The position numbers and the translations under genes were made by a program. The notes beneath the pieces are model-generated. The model saw nothing but the letters and a program-made list of their open reading frames with translations, made no database searches and was not told the origin of the DNA. Shown here in pieces: positions 43,054 through 51,016 of a stretch of DNA of 64,000 nucleotides; position 1 is the first letter of the stretch, and each line of letters begins with the position of its first letter. Origin of the DNA: Bacteroidaceae bacterium (lineage in GTDB: Bacteria; Bacteroidota; Bacteroidia; Bacteroidales; Bacteroidaceae); the NCBI GenBank assembly GCA_024688885.1, contig JAILDV010000048.1, positions 1 to 64,000 on the forward strand, written 5' to 3'.

Positions 43054-44421
43054 TTAACGTGACGAGTCAACTTCCAACTGTGGCACATCATCGATGTCTA
43101 CAATCTGCGGCAGCGGGTTCTTGTCGCTCTGCTTTGCCCCTAACTTCTGCAGTTTGGCACAGGTGGTGAGGATGCTTTGTCCTGTGGGCGCCAGCTTACG
43201 TCCGCCATCCTCGTATGCCTTGGCGGCACGTTCGAGTGCGGTGCCGATGTCCTCGTATTTCTTCATGAACTGTCCCACTCGGTCGAGCAGTTCGTTGGCA
43301 AGGGCATAGACTTTCTCGTGGTTCTGTGCCTGGGCGATTTGTGTCCATGTGAGGTTAATGATGCGCAAGGCGGCAAAGAGTGTCTGTTCGTCGGCGATGA
43401 ACACATTCTGTGCCATGGCGTTGCGCCAGAGGTCGGGTTGTGCGTTGAGGGCTGTCCACAAGGCAGCCGAATGCGGCACAAACATGATGACATAGTCCAT
43501 GCGTGCCTTGGGAGGCTGGATATAGGTGGAATAATCCTTGGTGGAAAGTTCGCGTACATGTGCCTTCAGGCTGTCGATGTGTGCCTTCAGAAGCCGCTTG
43601 CGTTCCTCTTCGGTGGCGGCGTTGGAATAGTCCATGAAGGCGGTGAGCGACACCTTCGAGTCGATGATGACCTCGCGTCGCTGGTCGAGGTGCAGGATGA
43701 CATCGGGACGGAGCGTGGAACCATGTTCGTTGCGCACGATATTGCCCGCTGCATCGCGGATGTACGGTTGCGTGTCGTAGTGGATGCCGCGTTTCAGTCC
43801 TTGACTCTCCAAGAGTTCGTCGAGGATGGTCTCGCCCCAATCGCCCTGCACGCGGTTGCCGAGTCGGAACGTGCGGTTCAGTTCGTCGGCACTCTTCATT
43901 GCCGCTTCACTCTGCCGCATCATGTTCTCGATGTTCGCCTTCATCTCACCGCCCATCTGCGTCTGCTTCTCCGTGTTCTCCGCCATCACCTGCTTCATCT
44001 GGTCGATGGTTTCGCGCAGGGGGTTGACAATCTGTCCGAGGTTCTGGTTGCTGGCATCGGCAAATTCCTTCTGCCGCTGTTTCAGCATCTCGTCAGTCGC
44101 CACCTTCATCTGGGCGGAGACCTTCTCCATCGTTTCGTCAAACTGCCGTTGCTGTGCACGAAGTGCCTCCTGATGCACCCTATCCTTCTCTTCAAGCGTC
44201 TGCTGGAAATTCCTGTCTTTCTCCTGCAGCGCATTCTGATGGGCGCGTTCTCTCTCCTGCATAAGCGATGAGGCTTTCTCCTTCTCCGTGTTCAGTTGCG
44301 ACTCCAGCACATGCACTTGTGCTGCGACTTTTCCGTTACGCCCCTGCAAGACAAGTGCGGTGATGAGTGCACCGACCAGCGCACCCGACAAGATAGCGAT
44401 GATGATAATGACTGCGTTCAT
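43054..44421 (-). CDS. rmuC: DNA recombination protein RmuC family
   Basis: 455 aa. N-terminal membrane helix (AVIIIIAILSGALVGALITALVL), a long coiled coil (about 35-175), then the RmuC nuclease-like domain with QGDWGETILDELLESQGL, VIIDSKVSLTAF and YVIMFVPHSAAL. Known family members restrain DNA inversion and rearrangement. Length is usual. A TATATTTG box on the minus strand at 44510-44503 is the likely promoter, and a junction repeat occupies the leader. Confidence 0.93.
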   Translation of the reverse strand: MNAVIIIIAILSGALVGALITALVLQGRNGKVAAQVHVLESQLNTEKEKASSLMQERERAHQNALQEKDRNFQQTLEEKDRVHQEALRAQQRQFDETMEKVSAQMKVATDEMLKQRQKEFADASNQNLGQIVNPLRETIDQMKQVMAENTEKQTQMGGEMKANIENMMRQSEAAMKSADELNRTFRLGNRVQGDWGETILDELLESQGLKRGIHYDTQPYIRDAAGNIVRNEHGSTLRPDVILHLDQRREVIIDSKVSLTAFMDYSNAATEEERKRLLKAHIDSLKAHVRELSTKDYSTYIQPPKARMDYVIMFVPHSAALWTALNAQPDLWRNAMAQNVFIADEQTLFAALRIINLTWTQIAQAQNHEKVYALANELLDRVGQFMKKYEDIGTALERAAKAYEDGGRKLAPTGQSILTTCAKLQKLGAKQSDKNPLPQIVDIDDVPQLEVDSSR

Positions 44422-44423
44422 GT

Positions 44424-44500
44424 TAAGTTGACAATTGACAGTTGACAGTTAGGCTGACGCGGTGTGCGCACTTGCCGGATGGCAATTCCTAACTTTTTCC
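44424..44500. repeat. Short tandem repeat junction in the rmuC leader
   Basis: GTTGACAATTGACAGTTGACAG units, the module GGCTGACGCGGTGTGCGCAC...GGATGGC and AATTCCTAAC. Confidence 0.7.
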
Positions 44501-44654
44501 TGCAAATATACGTTTTTTTTCGGACATCGGCCATCAGTATCCAAAAAATAATGAGATGACCGTGCGGGAAGGTACATGAACGTATCACATCGCACAACCG
44601 GCGCAGCAAGATGTTGTACCTTTGCATCGCTTTAACAAAAACACACATGACACT

Positions 44655-44771
44655 ATGAACAAAGACATCTGGAAATTGATCGAAATCTTAATCACCATCC
44701 TTAAATTCATCATTAACTACTATGACACGAGGACAACGCAATCACAACCCACTGAACATCCGGAGGAGTGA
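44655..44771 (+). CDS. Smalltalk-like small membrane peptide
   Basis: 38 aa, beginning MNKDIWKLIEILITILKF, with one amphipathic or membrane helix and a polar tail ending TEHPEE. Size, MNKxxWK start and position before a lysis-type gene match the Bacteroidota smalltalk family. It overlaps the P5-like gene by 50 bases in another frame. A TACCTTTG box at 44617-44624 lies 30 bases upstream. The role of the family is unknown. Confidence 0.65.
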   Translation: MNKDIWKLIEILITILKFIINYYDTRTTQSQPTEHPEE

Positions 44772-45129
44772 CCGCACCCGATGGCTGGGACAACTGAAAC
44801 AGCAACGCGACCGTGAGTTCGTACAATTCCAAAGCGATCTCTTCGGACTCCGCGCCGCCTTCCGCATCCTGCACACGTACATCAAACTGCACCACCTCCA
44901 CACGCTCAAGGACATCATCTACCGCTGGGCACCGCCTGAGGACGGCAACAACACCCTCACGTACATCAACACCGTGAGCGAACGCAGCGGCATCCGACCG
45001 TTCGAACTACTCGACTGGGACAACGAGGCGGCACTCGTCGCCATCGTCTGTGCCATGGCATTCGTGGAAAGCCGCATGACCGACATCGACGTGGGACTGG
45101 TGAAACGGGCATATCTGCTCGCCTGCTGA
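44722..45129 (+). CDS. Phage structural protein P5-like / lysis-cassette protein
   Basis: 135 aa. RGQRNHNPLNIRRSDRTRWLG at the N-terminus is the mark of the P5-like family (RNxNPxNIRxS...W.G), followed by FGLRAAFRILHTYI and a helical lysozyme-like pattern (PPEDGNNTLTYI). Relatives occur in prophages and in Bacteroidota DUF4248/smalltalk cassettes and may act on peptidoglycan. It overlaps the smalltalk-like gene. No phage capsid or tail genes lie nearby. Confidence 0.75.
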   Translation: MTRGQRNHNPLNIRRSDRTRWLGQLKQQRDREFVQFQSDLFGLRAAFRILHTYIKLHHLHTLKDIIYRWAPPEDGNNTLTYINTVSERSGIRPFELLDWDNEAALVAIVCAMAFVESRMTDIDVGLVKRAYLLAC

Positions 45130-45243
45130 ACAGATAAAACCACTGAATAAGCTCTGATTAAGGAACGAATATGAAAGATTGATGAAGATTGGCTCGGCGA
45201 AGCCAATCTTATAAAATTATTTTGAGAAGTACACAAGTAAACC

Positions 45244-45654
45244 ATGAACATCCAACTTATCCGTTATCATCAATCTCCACAAGGCATCCACAGCCAGCTC
45301 ATGGTGAACGGCACACCCTTCTGTCATGCCCACGAACAAGGAAGCAGCCTGCGTTCAAACAACCAATTGTCCGCGGGCACATATCGGTGTAAATGCTTTG
45401 CCTCTGTTCTCTCACCGATGACATTGAAGGTGTGCCGTCAGCGAGGCAAAGCTGTCATGATGTTCGGCTGGGATGCCAACCGTCAGTGGCAGGTCGGCGT
45501 GATTCTGCTTGGTCACGCTGACCCTACCCTGCCCCCCGAGGAACAGGAACTCACTCGCCAGCAGGAAGCTTTCGATGCCTTCACACAACACGTGTATGAG
45601 GCTTACGCAATGGGCGAACCCATCACGCTGGAAGTTAGTTTAATGCATAATTGA
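45244..45654 (+). CDS. DUF5675-like protein (divergent)
   Basis: 136 aa. The N-terminus (NIQLIRYHQSPQGIHSQLMVNGTPFCHA in sense) and SAGTYRCKC resemble the DUF5675 pattern of a short polar gate followed by (I/S)PAGTY. The second half (EEQELTRQQEAFDAF) also fits, though His/Gly residues usual in the family centre are reduced. DUF5675 proteins sit in phage or cassette lysis modules and are related in fold to peptidoglycan-active L,D-transpeptidases in some views. Assignment is tentative. Confidence 0.5.
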   Translation: MNIQLIRYHQSPQGIHSQLMVNGTPFCHAHEQGSSLRSNNQLSAGTYRCKCFASVLSPMTLKVCRQRGKAVMMFGWDANRQWQVGVILLGHADPTLPPEEQELTRQQEAFDAFTQHVYEAYAMGEPITLEVSLMHN

Positions 45655-45660
45655 ACGTGA

Positions 45661-45818
45661 GTTCGGTATAAGAAGTTGCGCCGTTGGCGCCGAAAGAATA
45701 ATAGATAAAAACAAATAAAAATAGATAAAAAGATCATGTTTTTTTATATTTTCACCTGTTTTTATCTATTATTCTTTCGGCGGCTTGCCGCAATAAAGCA
45801 TTTTCTTTTATACCGAAC
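45661..45818. repeat. 158-bp inverted-arm element (MITE-like or large hairpin)
   Basis: Outer ends GTTCGGTATA (45661-45670) and TATACCGAAC (45809-45818) are perfect complements. Inner arms of 26 bp pair exactly (45688-45713 with 45757-45782; CGCCGAAAGAATAATAG side). Between the two paired blocks the arms carry GTTGCGCCG and TTGCCGCAATAAAGC. No coding capacity. A split relative lies at 40092-40660. Confidence 0.75.
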
Positions 45819-45827
45819 TGACATTAA

Positions 45828-45918
45828 TTGAGAATTGACAATTGACAGTTAGGCTGACGCGATGTGCGCACTCGCCGCATGGCAATTCCTCATTCCTCAT
45901 TCCTAATTCCTCATTTTT
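45828..45918. repeat. Short tandem repeat junction
   Basis: AATTGAGAATTGACAATTGACAG units, GGCTGACGCGATGTGCGCAC...GCATGGC and ATTCCTCATTCCTAATTCC units. Confidence 0.7.
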
Positions 45919-45946
45919 ATTAACCCTTTAAAATCTAATTGTAATT

Positions 45947-46363
45947 ATGGGACTTCAGTATCGTAAAACAAAGATGACACTCAACTTCCGTGAAGAGAAG
46001 CCACAAGTGTACAAACTCCGTCAGCTCACCTACCCCGCTGTGACCACTTCGCAGCTTGTGGCAGAGTGTGCCAACTCCTGCAGCGTCAATCCGTCACAGA
46101 CCAAGGCAGTCATTGACGCACTCGTCAACCGCCTCGTCCACTACATGGCCATCGGTCATGGTGTCAAGATGGGCGACTTCGGCTCTTTCAAGCCCACCTT
46201 CAACTCCAAGACCGTAAAGGTGCTGGATGACCTCGACGGTGACGAAGCCATCAAGACCATCAAAGTGAAGAAAATCCAGTTCTACCCTGGCAAGGCATTC
46301 AAGGACATGCTCGATGAACTCAGCATCACCTCTGCCAGTGAAGACTTGGATGTGAAGGAGTAA
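45947..46363 (+). CDS. HU-like DNA-binding protein (HU-HIG type)
   Basis: 138 aa. It starts YRKTKMTLNFREEKPQVYKLR, then HU-type helices (TSQLVAECANSCSVNPSQTKAVIDAL in sense) and GVKMGDFGSFKPTF, corresponding to the HU GxFG turn. The long extension and a C-terminal KKIQFYPGKAFKDMLDEL fit the Bacteroidota HU-like family found in DUF4248/smalltalk/amidase cassettes. It likely binds DNA as an architectural protein. Confidence 0.85.
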   Translation: MGLQYRKTKMTLNFREEKPQVYKLRQLTYPAVTTSQLVAECANSCSVNPSQTKAVIDALVNRLVHYMAIGHGVKMGDFGSFKPTFNSKTVKVLDDLDGDEAIKTIKVKKIQFYPGKAFKDMLDELSITSASEDLDVKE

Positions 46364-46377
46364 GCCAACGGACACAA

Positions 46378-46412
46378 AAAAGCGGACCCGATGTGATGTC
46401 GGGCCCGCTTTT
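46378..46412. terminator. Bidirectional terminator
   Basis: 14-bp stem with one mismatch: AAAAGCGG-A-CCCGA (46378-46391) and TCGGG-C-CCGCTTTT (46399-46412). It serves the HU-like gene and the convergent lipoprotein gene. Confidence 0.82.
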
Positions 46413-46434
46413 AGCGTTTGTATATGATGTTAAA

Positions 46435-48333
46435 TCATTTATAGAGTTTTGTTTCGTCAACGTCTGTTCTTGTCCAGTCGCTTTCGTTACCAAAACCAGC
46501 TGTACCGTTCTGATTCTGTACCCACTCTGCAAAGTGAGGATAAGCCCACTCAATCTGCTGATACTCTTTTGTCCAGCGTACATCAACTGGCATACAGATC
46601 TTTTGAGGAGCAAGGCTCTCACCGAAACTCTGACGGCCAGATGGACTTGGTAGGATCATTGTTGTTACCTTATCTGCACCACGCTCCACCTTATCTGGAC
46701 TCGTCACACTAATCACGATGTTGTCAGGATTAGTGGATTCTACTCGTACCATATCTAATGTTACAGGGTCGTGAGTGGCGCCAGTGCCAACATTGACAGG
46801 GCTGTATGTGCCATTTGACGATAACGTGCCACCCATCAATTCGTGAGCATCATACTTGGTGCCATCAAAGTTTGTGATGTAGATTGGCAATGTACCACCA
46901 ACTGCCTGGAGGGTGATGGTGGCAGTCCACTTGCCGTCGCCTACAGGTGTCCATGTCTCACCATTGTCTTCCGATTCCTCTTCACGTGTATATTTCACAT
47001 CGAACACAAGGTCGTTGAAGTCGAAGTCGAAAGTAGAACCAAGGTCCTCACACATCACACGACGCTCAATAGTGCGTGTACGGGTGGTCTGCTTGTAGAA
47101 CTCAGGATTACCCGGAGAAAGTTTCACAATCCAGTTGCTGTAAACATAATCGCGTTCTACATCTGTCTTCTTATATTGCTCGCCTACATCATTGTATTTA
47201 TGCAGCTCATAGTCAAAACCAAGATACCAACCGTCGTAGTTCAAACCCGTACGGGGTCCTTTGAATTTCAGGTGAACGAGCACATAGTTCTGATAGTCTT
47301 GAGTATCATTGGAGTTATGGAAAGAGAAACTGGTCGTGAACCCTTCACCATTTTTATACACCACCGTCTGACCGTTTGTATTCTGAGAAGGACCTTCGCT
47401 GGTCCAGTACTTCAACGTACGGTTCGGATAGGTCGTCTTGCTGTTCACCAGCGCCGTGGTGTCAGTCGCTGTGGCAGGTGCATTCCGAGCAATCGGATTG
47501 GCCTTCTGCTTGTTCAGGTTGTTGTTATGCTCCCAAAAGTCGCTTCCATCCGATTCTTTTGTCTTTACTGAGAAATAGTCCATGCCATAGCTGATGCTTT
47601 CAGCGTTCTCATTGCGTACAAAAGAATTATCAGACTTATTGTATAGTTTGACGGGGACTGCTCTACCGTTTCCGTCATAATCTATCCAATCTCCATCAGG
47701 ATAAGTCACGCGGTCGAAATCCTGAGAGATATCCTGTACGAAGTACTCCGTGAAAGGAGGTGTATCAGAAGTGATATTTGGATGAGTGCGGAACCACCAA
47801 GATACATATTCAATTTCTTCGTCTGTCACATCACCGGCAGGCTGCACCTGCTGGTTCTGCAACTTAGACTTTATGCCTGCTTCATCATAAGTTCGCACAT
47901 CTGTTCCCTGCCCATTCTCATCAACATAATACTTACCATCCACGGTTGATGGGAAACCTGGGATGATGTAACCTTCCTTGGTGGTGTACTCATAATAGTG
48001 TGAACCATTAGCGTTTTGAGTATCTGTACCAACTGCTGTCGTCACACCGACCACTGTATTATTCTCTTTTATAGCTACTGCCCAGTTGTTGCGTTCCACT
48101 TGTACGGCACGTGTACCCATTTCCTCCATCTCAGCCAATTCGCCGAAACCCCATGTGTGGTTGGGATCCATTTCGCCGTAACGCTCAACGAAGTTGGCGG
48201 TGTACTCTTGGATTGTTTCGATTTCGGCATCCGTCAAATCAACTGCATTCTCGGACATGCCTGGGTCATAATCACTGCAGGCTGCCAACATTGCAAGGGC
48301 AGCCATTGCTGAAAGATAATGCTTAATGTTCAT
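46435..48333 (-). CDS. LruC-like surface lipoprotein (paralogue 3)
   Basis: About 632 aa from the ATG at 48333 (MNIKHYLSAMAALAMLAAC, lipid Cys19, then SDYDPGM). The N-terminal TANFVERYGEMDPNHTWGFGE corresponds to the DPEQDWNLAE region of paralogues 1 and 2. CEDLGSTFDFDFNDLVFDVKY is the calcium-loop block, and the DUF4842-like C-terminus has GGTLPIYI, HELMGG and QKICMPVDVRW. It lacks the C-terminal Ig-like domains of the other two. Promoter at 48528-48562 (minus), leader about 190 nt. Confidence 0.85.
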   Translation of the reverse strand: MNIKHYLSAMAALAMLAACSDYDPGMSENAVDLTDAEIETIQEYTANFVERYGEMDPNHTWGFGELAEMEEMGTRAVQVERNNWAVAIKENNTVVGVTTAVGTDTQNANGSHYYEYTTKEGYIIPGFPSTVDGKYYVDENGQGTDVRTYDEAGIKSKLQNQQVQPAGDVTDEEIEYVSWWFRTHPNITSDTPPFTEYFVQDISQDFDRVTYPDGDWIDYDGNGRAVPVKLYNKSDNSFVRNENAESISYGMDYFSVKTKESDGSDFWEHNNNLNKQKANPIARNAPATATDTTALVNSKTTYPNRTLKYWTSEGPSQNTNGQTVVYKNGEGFTTSFSFHNSNDTQDYQNYVLVHLKFKGPRTGLNYDGWYLGFDYELHKYNDVGEQYKKTDVERDYVYSNWIVKLSPGNPEFYKQTTRTRTIERRVMCEDLGSTFDFDFNDLVFDVKYTREEESEDNGETWTPVGDGKWTATITLQAVGGTLPIYITNFDGTKYDAHELMGGTLSSNGTYSPVNVGTGATHDPVTLDMVRVESTNPDNIVISVTSPDKVERGADKVTTMILPSPSGRQSFGESLAPQKICMPVDVRWTKEYQQIEWAYPHFAEWVQNQNGTAGFGNESDWTRTDVDETKLYK

Positions 48334-48713
48334 AACATTCATTATTATATATTGTTATTGATAAAATTCAAATTTGATTAGTACTCAACTGATTTTGTGC
48401 TGTATGTCACCATACTTAGAGGCACTTGTTTTTGGATTTCGTATTTCTGCGACTTGGGAATCACCTATTATTACATCCTGCCGCTTTCATCTCATCTGTT
48501 TTTCGATGCATTTATACGATTTCGATGCAAAGATACAAACATTTTAATAAATAATATACAAAAAATATGTGTGTTTTTATGTTATTGAGAAACTTTTTAT
48601 CCTTTTTTGTCCATTTTGTTTTTTTAACTAAAGAAAATGCGTACCTTTGTATCGCTTTGGAGAGAAAAACAAAACAAGCTAACGAAGAAAAAAACTAAAC
48701 AATATCTAACCAG
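48334..48713. other. Divergent intergenic region
   Basis: AT-rich. Holds the paralogue 3 promoter on the minus strand (TTTG 48562-48559, TATCTTTG 48535-48528, spacing 23) and a plus promoter (TTTG 48615-48618, TACCTTTG 48642-48649, spacing 23). Nothing else is seen. Confidence 0.55.
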
Positions 48714-49814
48714 ATGAAAAAGATAATTATACTCGCACTTTTGGCTACCGTCCTGACACCACTCCAGGCACAAGACCTGGAAGCCGTGCAGAAAGCTGCC
48801 GAAGAGGCACGAAAAGCAGAACAAAGGGCTGAGGAGGCAAGAAAGAATGCCGAAGAGGCTGCCAAGAGAGTGGAAGAGGCAAGAAAGAAAGCCGGCAAGG
48901 AGGCAAGAACCAGAACGGGTGTCAGCACCATGCCGACGGAGGATTTCATGCGCATCGTGGAAGAGCAGCAGCGCATGAAGGAGAAGGCGCAAGAGAAGCG
49001 GCAAGGAAAAATCGGCAGAACTGCCACCGACTCGCTCCGATGGGTGAAGAACCAAATCAAACTGCACACATGGCCGCGCAAGTGGTTCGTGGGTGGCAAC
49101 CTATCTGCCAACCTCTGTGTGGGCGATAACATCACCGACCACCCACCCTTCCGCTATTTCGGCGATGCCATGGGATTGGGCATCGAGGGTTTCTGTGGTC
49201 TCTATTTTGACCGTAAGATTGGCGCACGTGCAGGACTGGGTGTCCACAACGTGAAGAACCGTGTGGACTATGAAACCGTGGATCAGGCATGGCACGGCTC
49301 ACAAATGATGAGGACTGATGCCAACGGCAACAAGATTCCTCTCTATACTGACAATGGTTTCTTCCGCTTTACTGCCCTGGAACTCTACGCCGATGTCCTC
49401 TTCGACGTGACGGGTGTGGCACTGACCAACAAGTTCTACCCCATGCACGTGCAAGTGGTCATGGGTGTGGGCATGATGACTTCTACCGCAAAGAAACTGA
49501 AGCATCCGGGTGAACTGAACTCACTGGAACAGACGCCTGTTGACCCCGAGAATCCTGACAAAGCACGCTTCTACATCGTGGATGGTCATACAACGGGCGC
49601 AGCTACCTTTGAATCACGTGTAAGAGACAACGGCATCCATGTCGGCATTGAAGGACGTCTTGGCTTGATGTTCGACTACCGCTTCAGCAAGAAGTGTGCC
49701 GCCAACCTCGAACTGATGACAACTGTCACGGATGATAAGTTTGAGGGCATCAAGTACGACGAGCCTTTTGACATCCTCGTCAAGGTTTCTGGTGGCGTGA
49801 AGTATTACTTCTAA
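48714..49814 (+). CDS. Outer membrane beta-barrel protein with N-terminal coiled coil
   Basis: 366 aa. Signal peptide (MKKIIILALLATVLTPLQAQ), then an Ala/Glu/Lys coiled coil (about 22-100; heptads like EEARKNAEEAAKRVEEARK) and from about residue 120 a porin-type domain of alternating strands (WFVGGNLSANLCVG, GAATFESRV) ending VSGGVKYYF with a C-terminal Phe, the barrel-insertion signal. The coiled coil would span the periplasm and might contact peptidoglycan. Function is unknown. Confidence 0.82.
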   Translation: MKKIIILALLATVLTPLQAQDLEAVQKAAEEARKAEQRAEEARKNAEEAAKRVEEARKKAGKEARTRTGVSTMPTEDFMRIVEEQQRMKEKAQEKRQGKIGRTATDSLRWVKNQIKLHTWPRKWFVGGNLSANLCVGDNITDHPPFRYFGDAMGLGIEGFCGLYFDRKIGARAGLGVHNVKNRVDYETVDQAWHGSQMMRTDANGNKIPLYTDNGFFRFTALELYADVLFDVTGVALTNKFYPMHVQVVMGVGMMTSTAKKLKHPGELNSLEQTPVDPENPDKARFYIVDGHTTGAATFESRVRDNGIHVGIEGRLGLMFDYRFSKKCAANLELMTTVTDDKFEGIKYDEPFDILVKVSGGVKYYF

Positions 49815-49838
49815 TATCAGTTTTGGAAGTTAAATACC

Positions 49839-50285
49839 TTATTTCAGATTTTCCAAAGTTTCTTCCAAGTCGCTGAAGTCTCCCTTCAAGCTGACCGCAA
49901 TGGCTTGTGGCTTCTTATAAACCACCATCACCACACGGGTTGGGTCTTTCTTTGACTGCATCACTGTGACATCGCGACCGTCATCCTTGGTGGAGAGCAC
50001 GGTCTTGAATCCTTTGCCGGAAAGCTGTGCGGGCAACTTTGTACCTAACTTCTTGCCAGCCTTATCGCCGCGTGAGACAAGAATCTTCATGTTCTCAATA
50101 CGCTCCACCATCTGAGCAAGACCTGGCACGTCGAACTGGTCGAGCGGCACACGCTCAAGCATGTTCTTCGTCACATACGTGGTGTTCATGTCACCCATGG
50201 CGCTGTACTTCTCAAATACATCGTCCTGTGCACTCATCGTCAGTGCGGCGAAGAGCACAGCCATTGTCATAATCAATCTGTTCAT
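49839..50285 (-). CDS. DUF4252 family exported protein
   Basis: 148 aa with signal peptide MNRLIMTMAVLFAALTMSAQ. The DUF4252 body is recognised from DDVFEKYSAMGDMNTTYVTKNML in sense, IENMKILVSR and VVYKKPQAIAVSLKGDFS. Family members are small exported proteins of unknown role, often near regulatory genes. Its promoter (TAACTTTG on the minus strand at 50330-50323) is back to back with that of the M23 peptidase. Confidence 0.85.
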   Translation of the reverse strand: MNRLIMTMAVLFAALTMSAQDDVFEKYSAMGDMNTTYVTKNMLERVPLDQFDVPGLAQMVERIENMKILVSRGDKAGKKLGTKLPAQLSGKGFKTVLSTKDDGRDVTVMQSKKDPTRVVMVVYKKPQAIAVSLKGDFSDLEETLENLK

Positions 50286-50393
50286 TTCCTTTGTTTTTTA
50301 GATTGTACCTATAAATTGGGCGCAAAGTTAGGAGTTTTTCAACAAATGAGAAAATATTTTCGTAACTTTGCAGGCGGAAAGGATTCATGACGA

Positions 50394-51002
50394 ATGAAAA
50401 CAAGACTTTTTACGCTCATGGCACTCACGGCGGTGACATTGCTGCTGACCGGATGCTTCTCGTCGCGCAAGGGAACAAAGGGCGGCAATACGGTGCTGAC
50501 AACGGAAGACCCGTTTGCCAAGACAGATGAGGTGACCATCAACTTCAAGAAATTCAAGGGGAAAGACTGGCACTACCCGTTGGAGGGTGCAAAGGTCATC
50601 AGTCCCTTTGGTGGCAAGCGTCCCAACCATAAGGGCACCGACATCAAGACCAAGGCGAAGGACAAGGTGAAGGTAGCATTCGATGGCACAGTCACATTCG
50701 CCGGCGTAATGAGCGGCTACGGCAACGCGGTTTTTGTCAGTCACCCTAGCGGACTGGAAACACGCTATGCCCACAACTCGAAGAACATTGCTAAGAAGGG
50801 TGAGAAAGTGAAGGCTGGCGACGTGGTGGCACTGGAGGGAAAGACGGGCAACGCCACGACCGAGCATGTCCATTTCGAGACTCGCATTGGCGGTCAGGCA
50901 TTCGACAGTGAACTCATTTTCGACCACAAGAAAAACACATTGCGTGACGTGAAACTGACAGCGAAGAAACACAATGGAACTGTGGAAGTGAAAGTAAAAT
51001 AA
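50394..51002 (+). CDS. M23 (LytM) family peptidase lipoprotein
   Basis: 202 aa. Lipobox LTGC (Cys20). The M23 domain (about 60-180) has the zinc ligands HxxxD in NHKGTD and HxH in EHVHFE, with ISPFG and GYGNAVFV typical of this fold, so it probably cleaves peptidoglycan cross-links, or activates an amidase. The usual N-terminal coiled coil is absent. The GTPase gene follows 14 bases downstream, suggesting co-transcription and a shared need for zinc. -7 box TAACTTTG at 50363-50370. Confidence 0.9.
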   Translation: MKTRLFTLMALTAVTLLLTGCFSSRKGTKGGNTVLTTEDPFAKTDEVTINFKKFKGKDWHYPLEGAKVISPFGGKRPNHKGTDIKTKAKDKVKVAFDGTVTFAGVMSGYGNAVFVSHPSGLETRYAHNSKNIAKKGEKVKAGDVVALEGKTGNATTEHVHFETRIGGQAFDSELIFDHKKNTLRDVKLTAKKHNGTVEVKVK

Positions 51003-51016
51003 AACTATATAATAAT

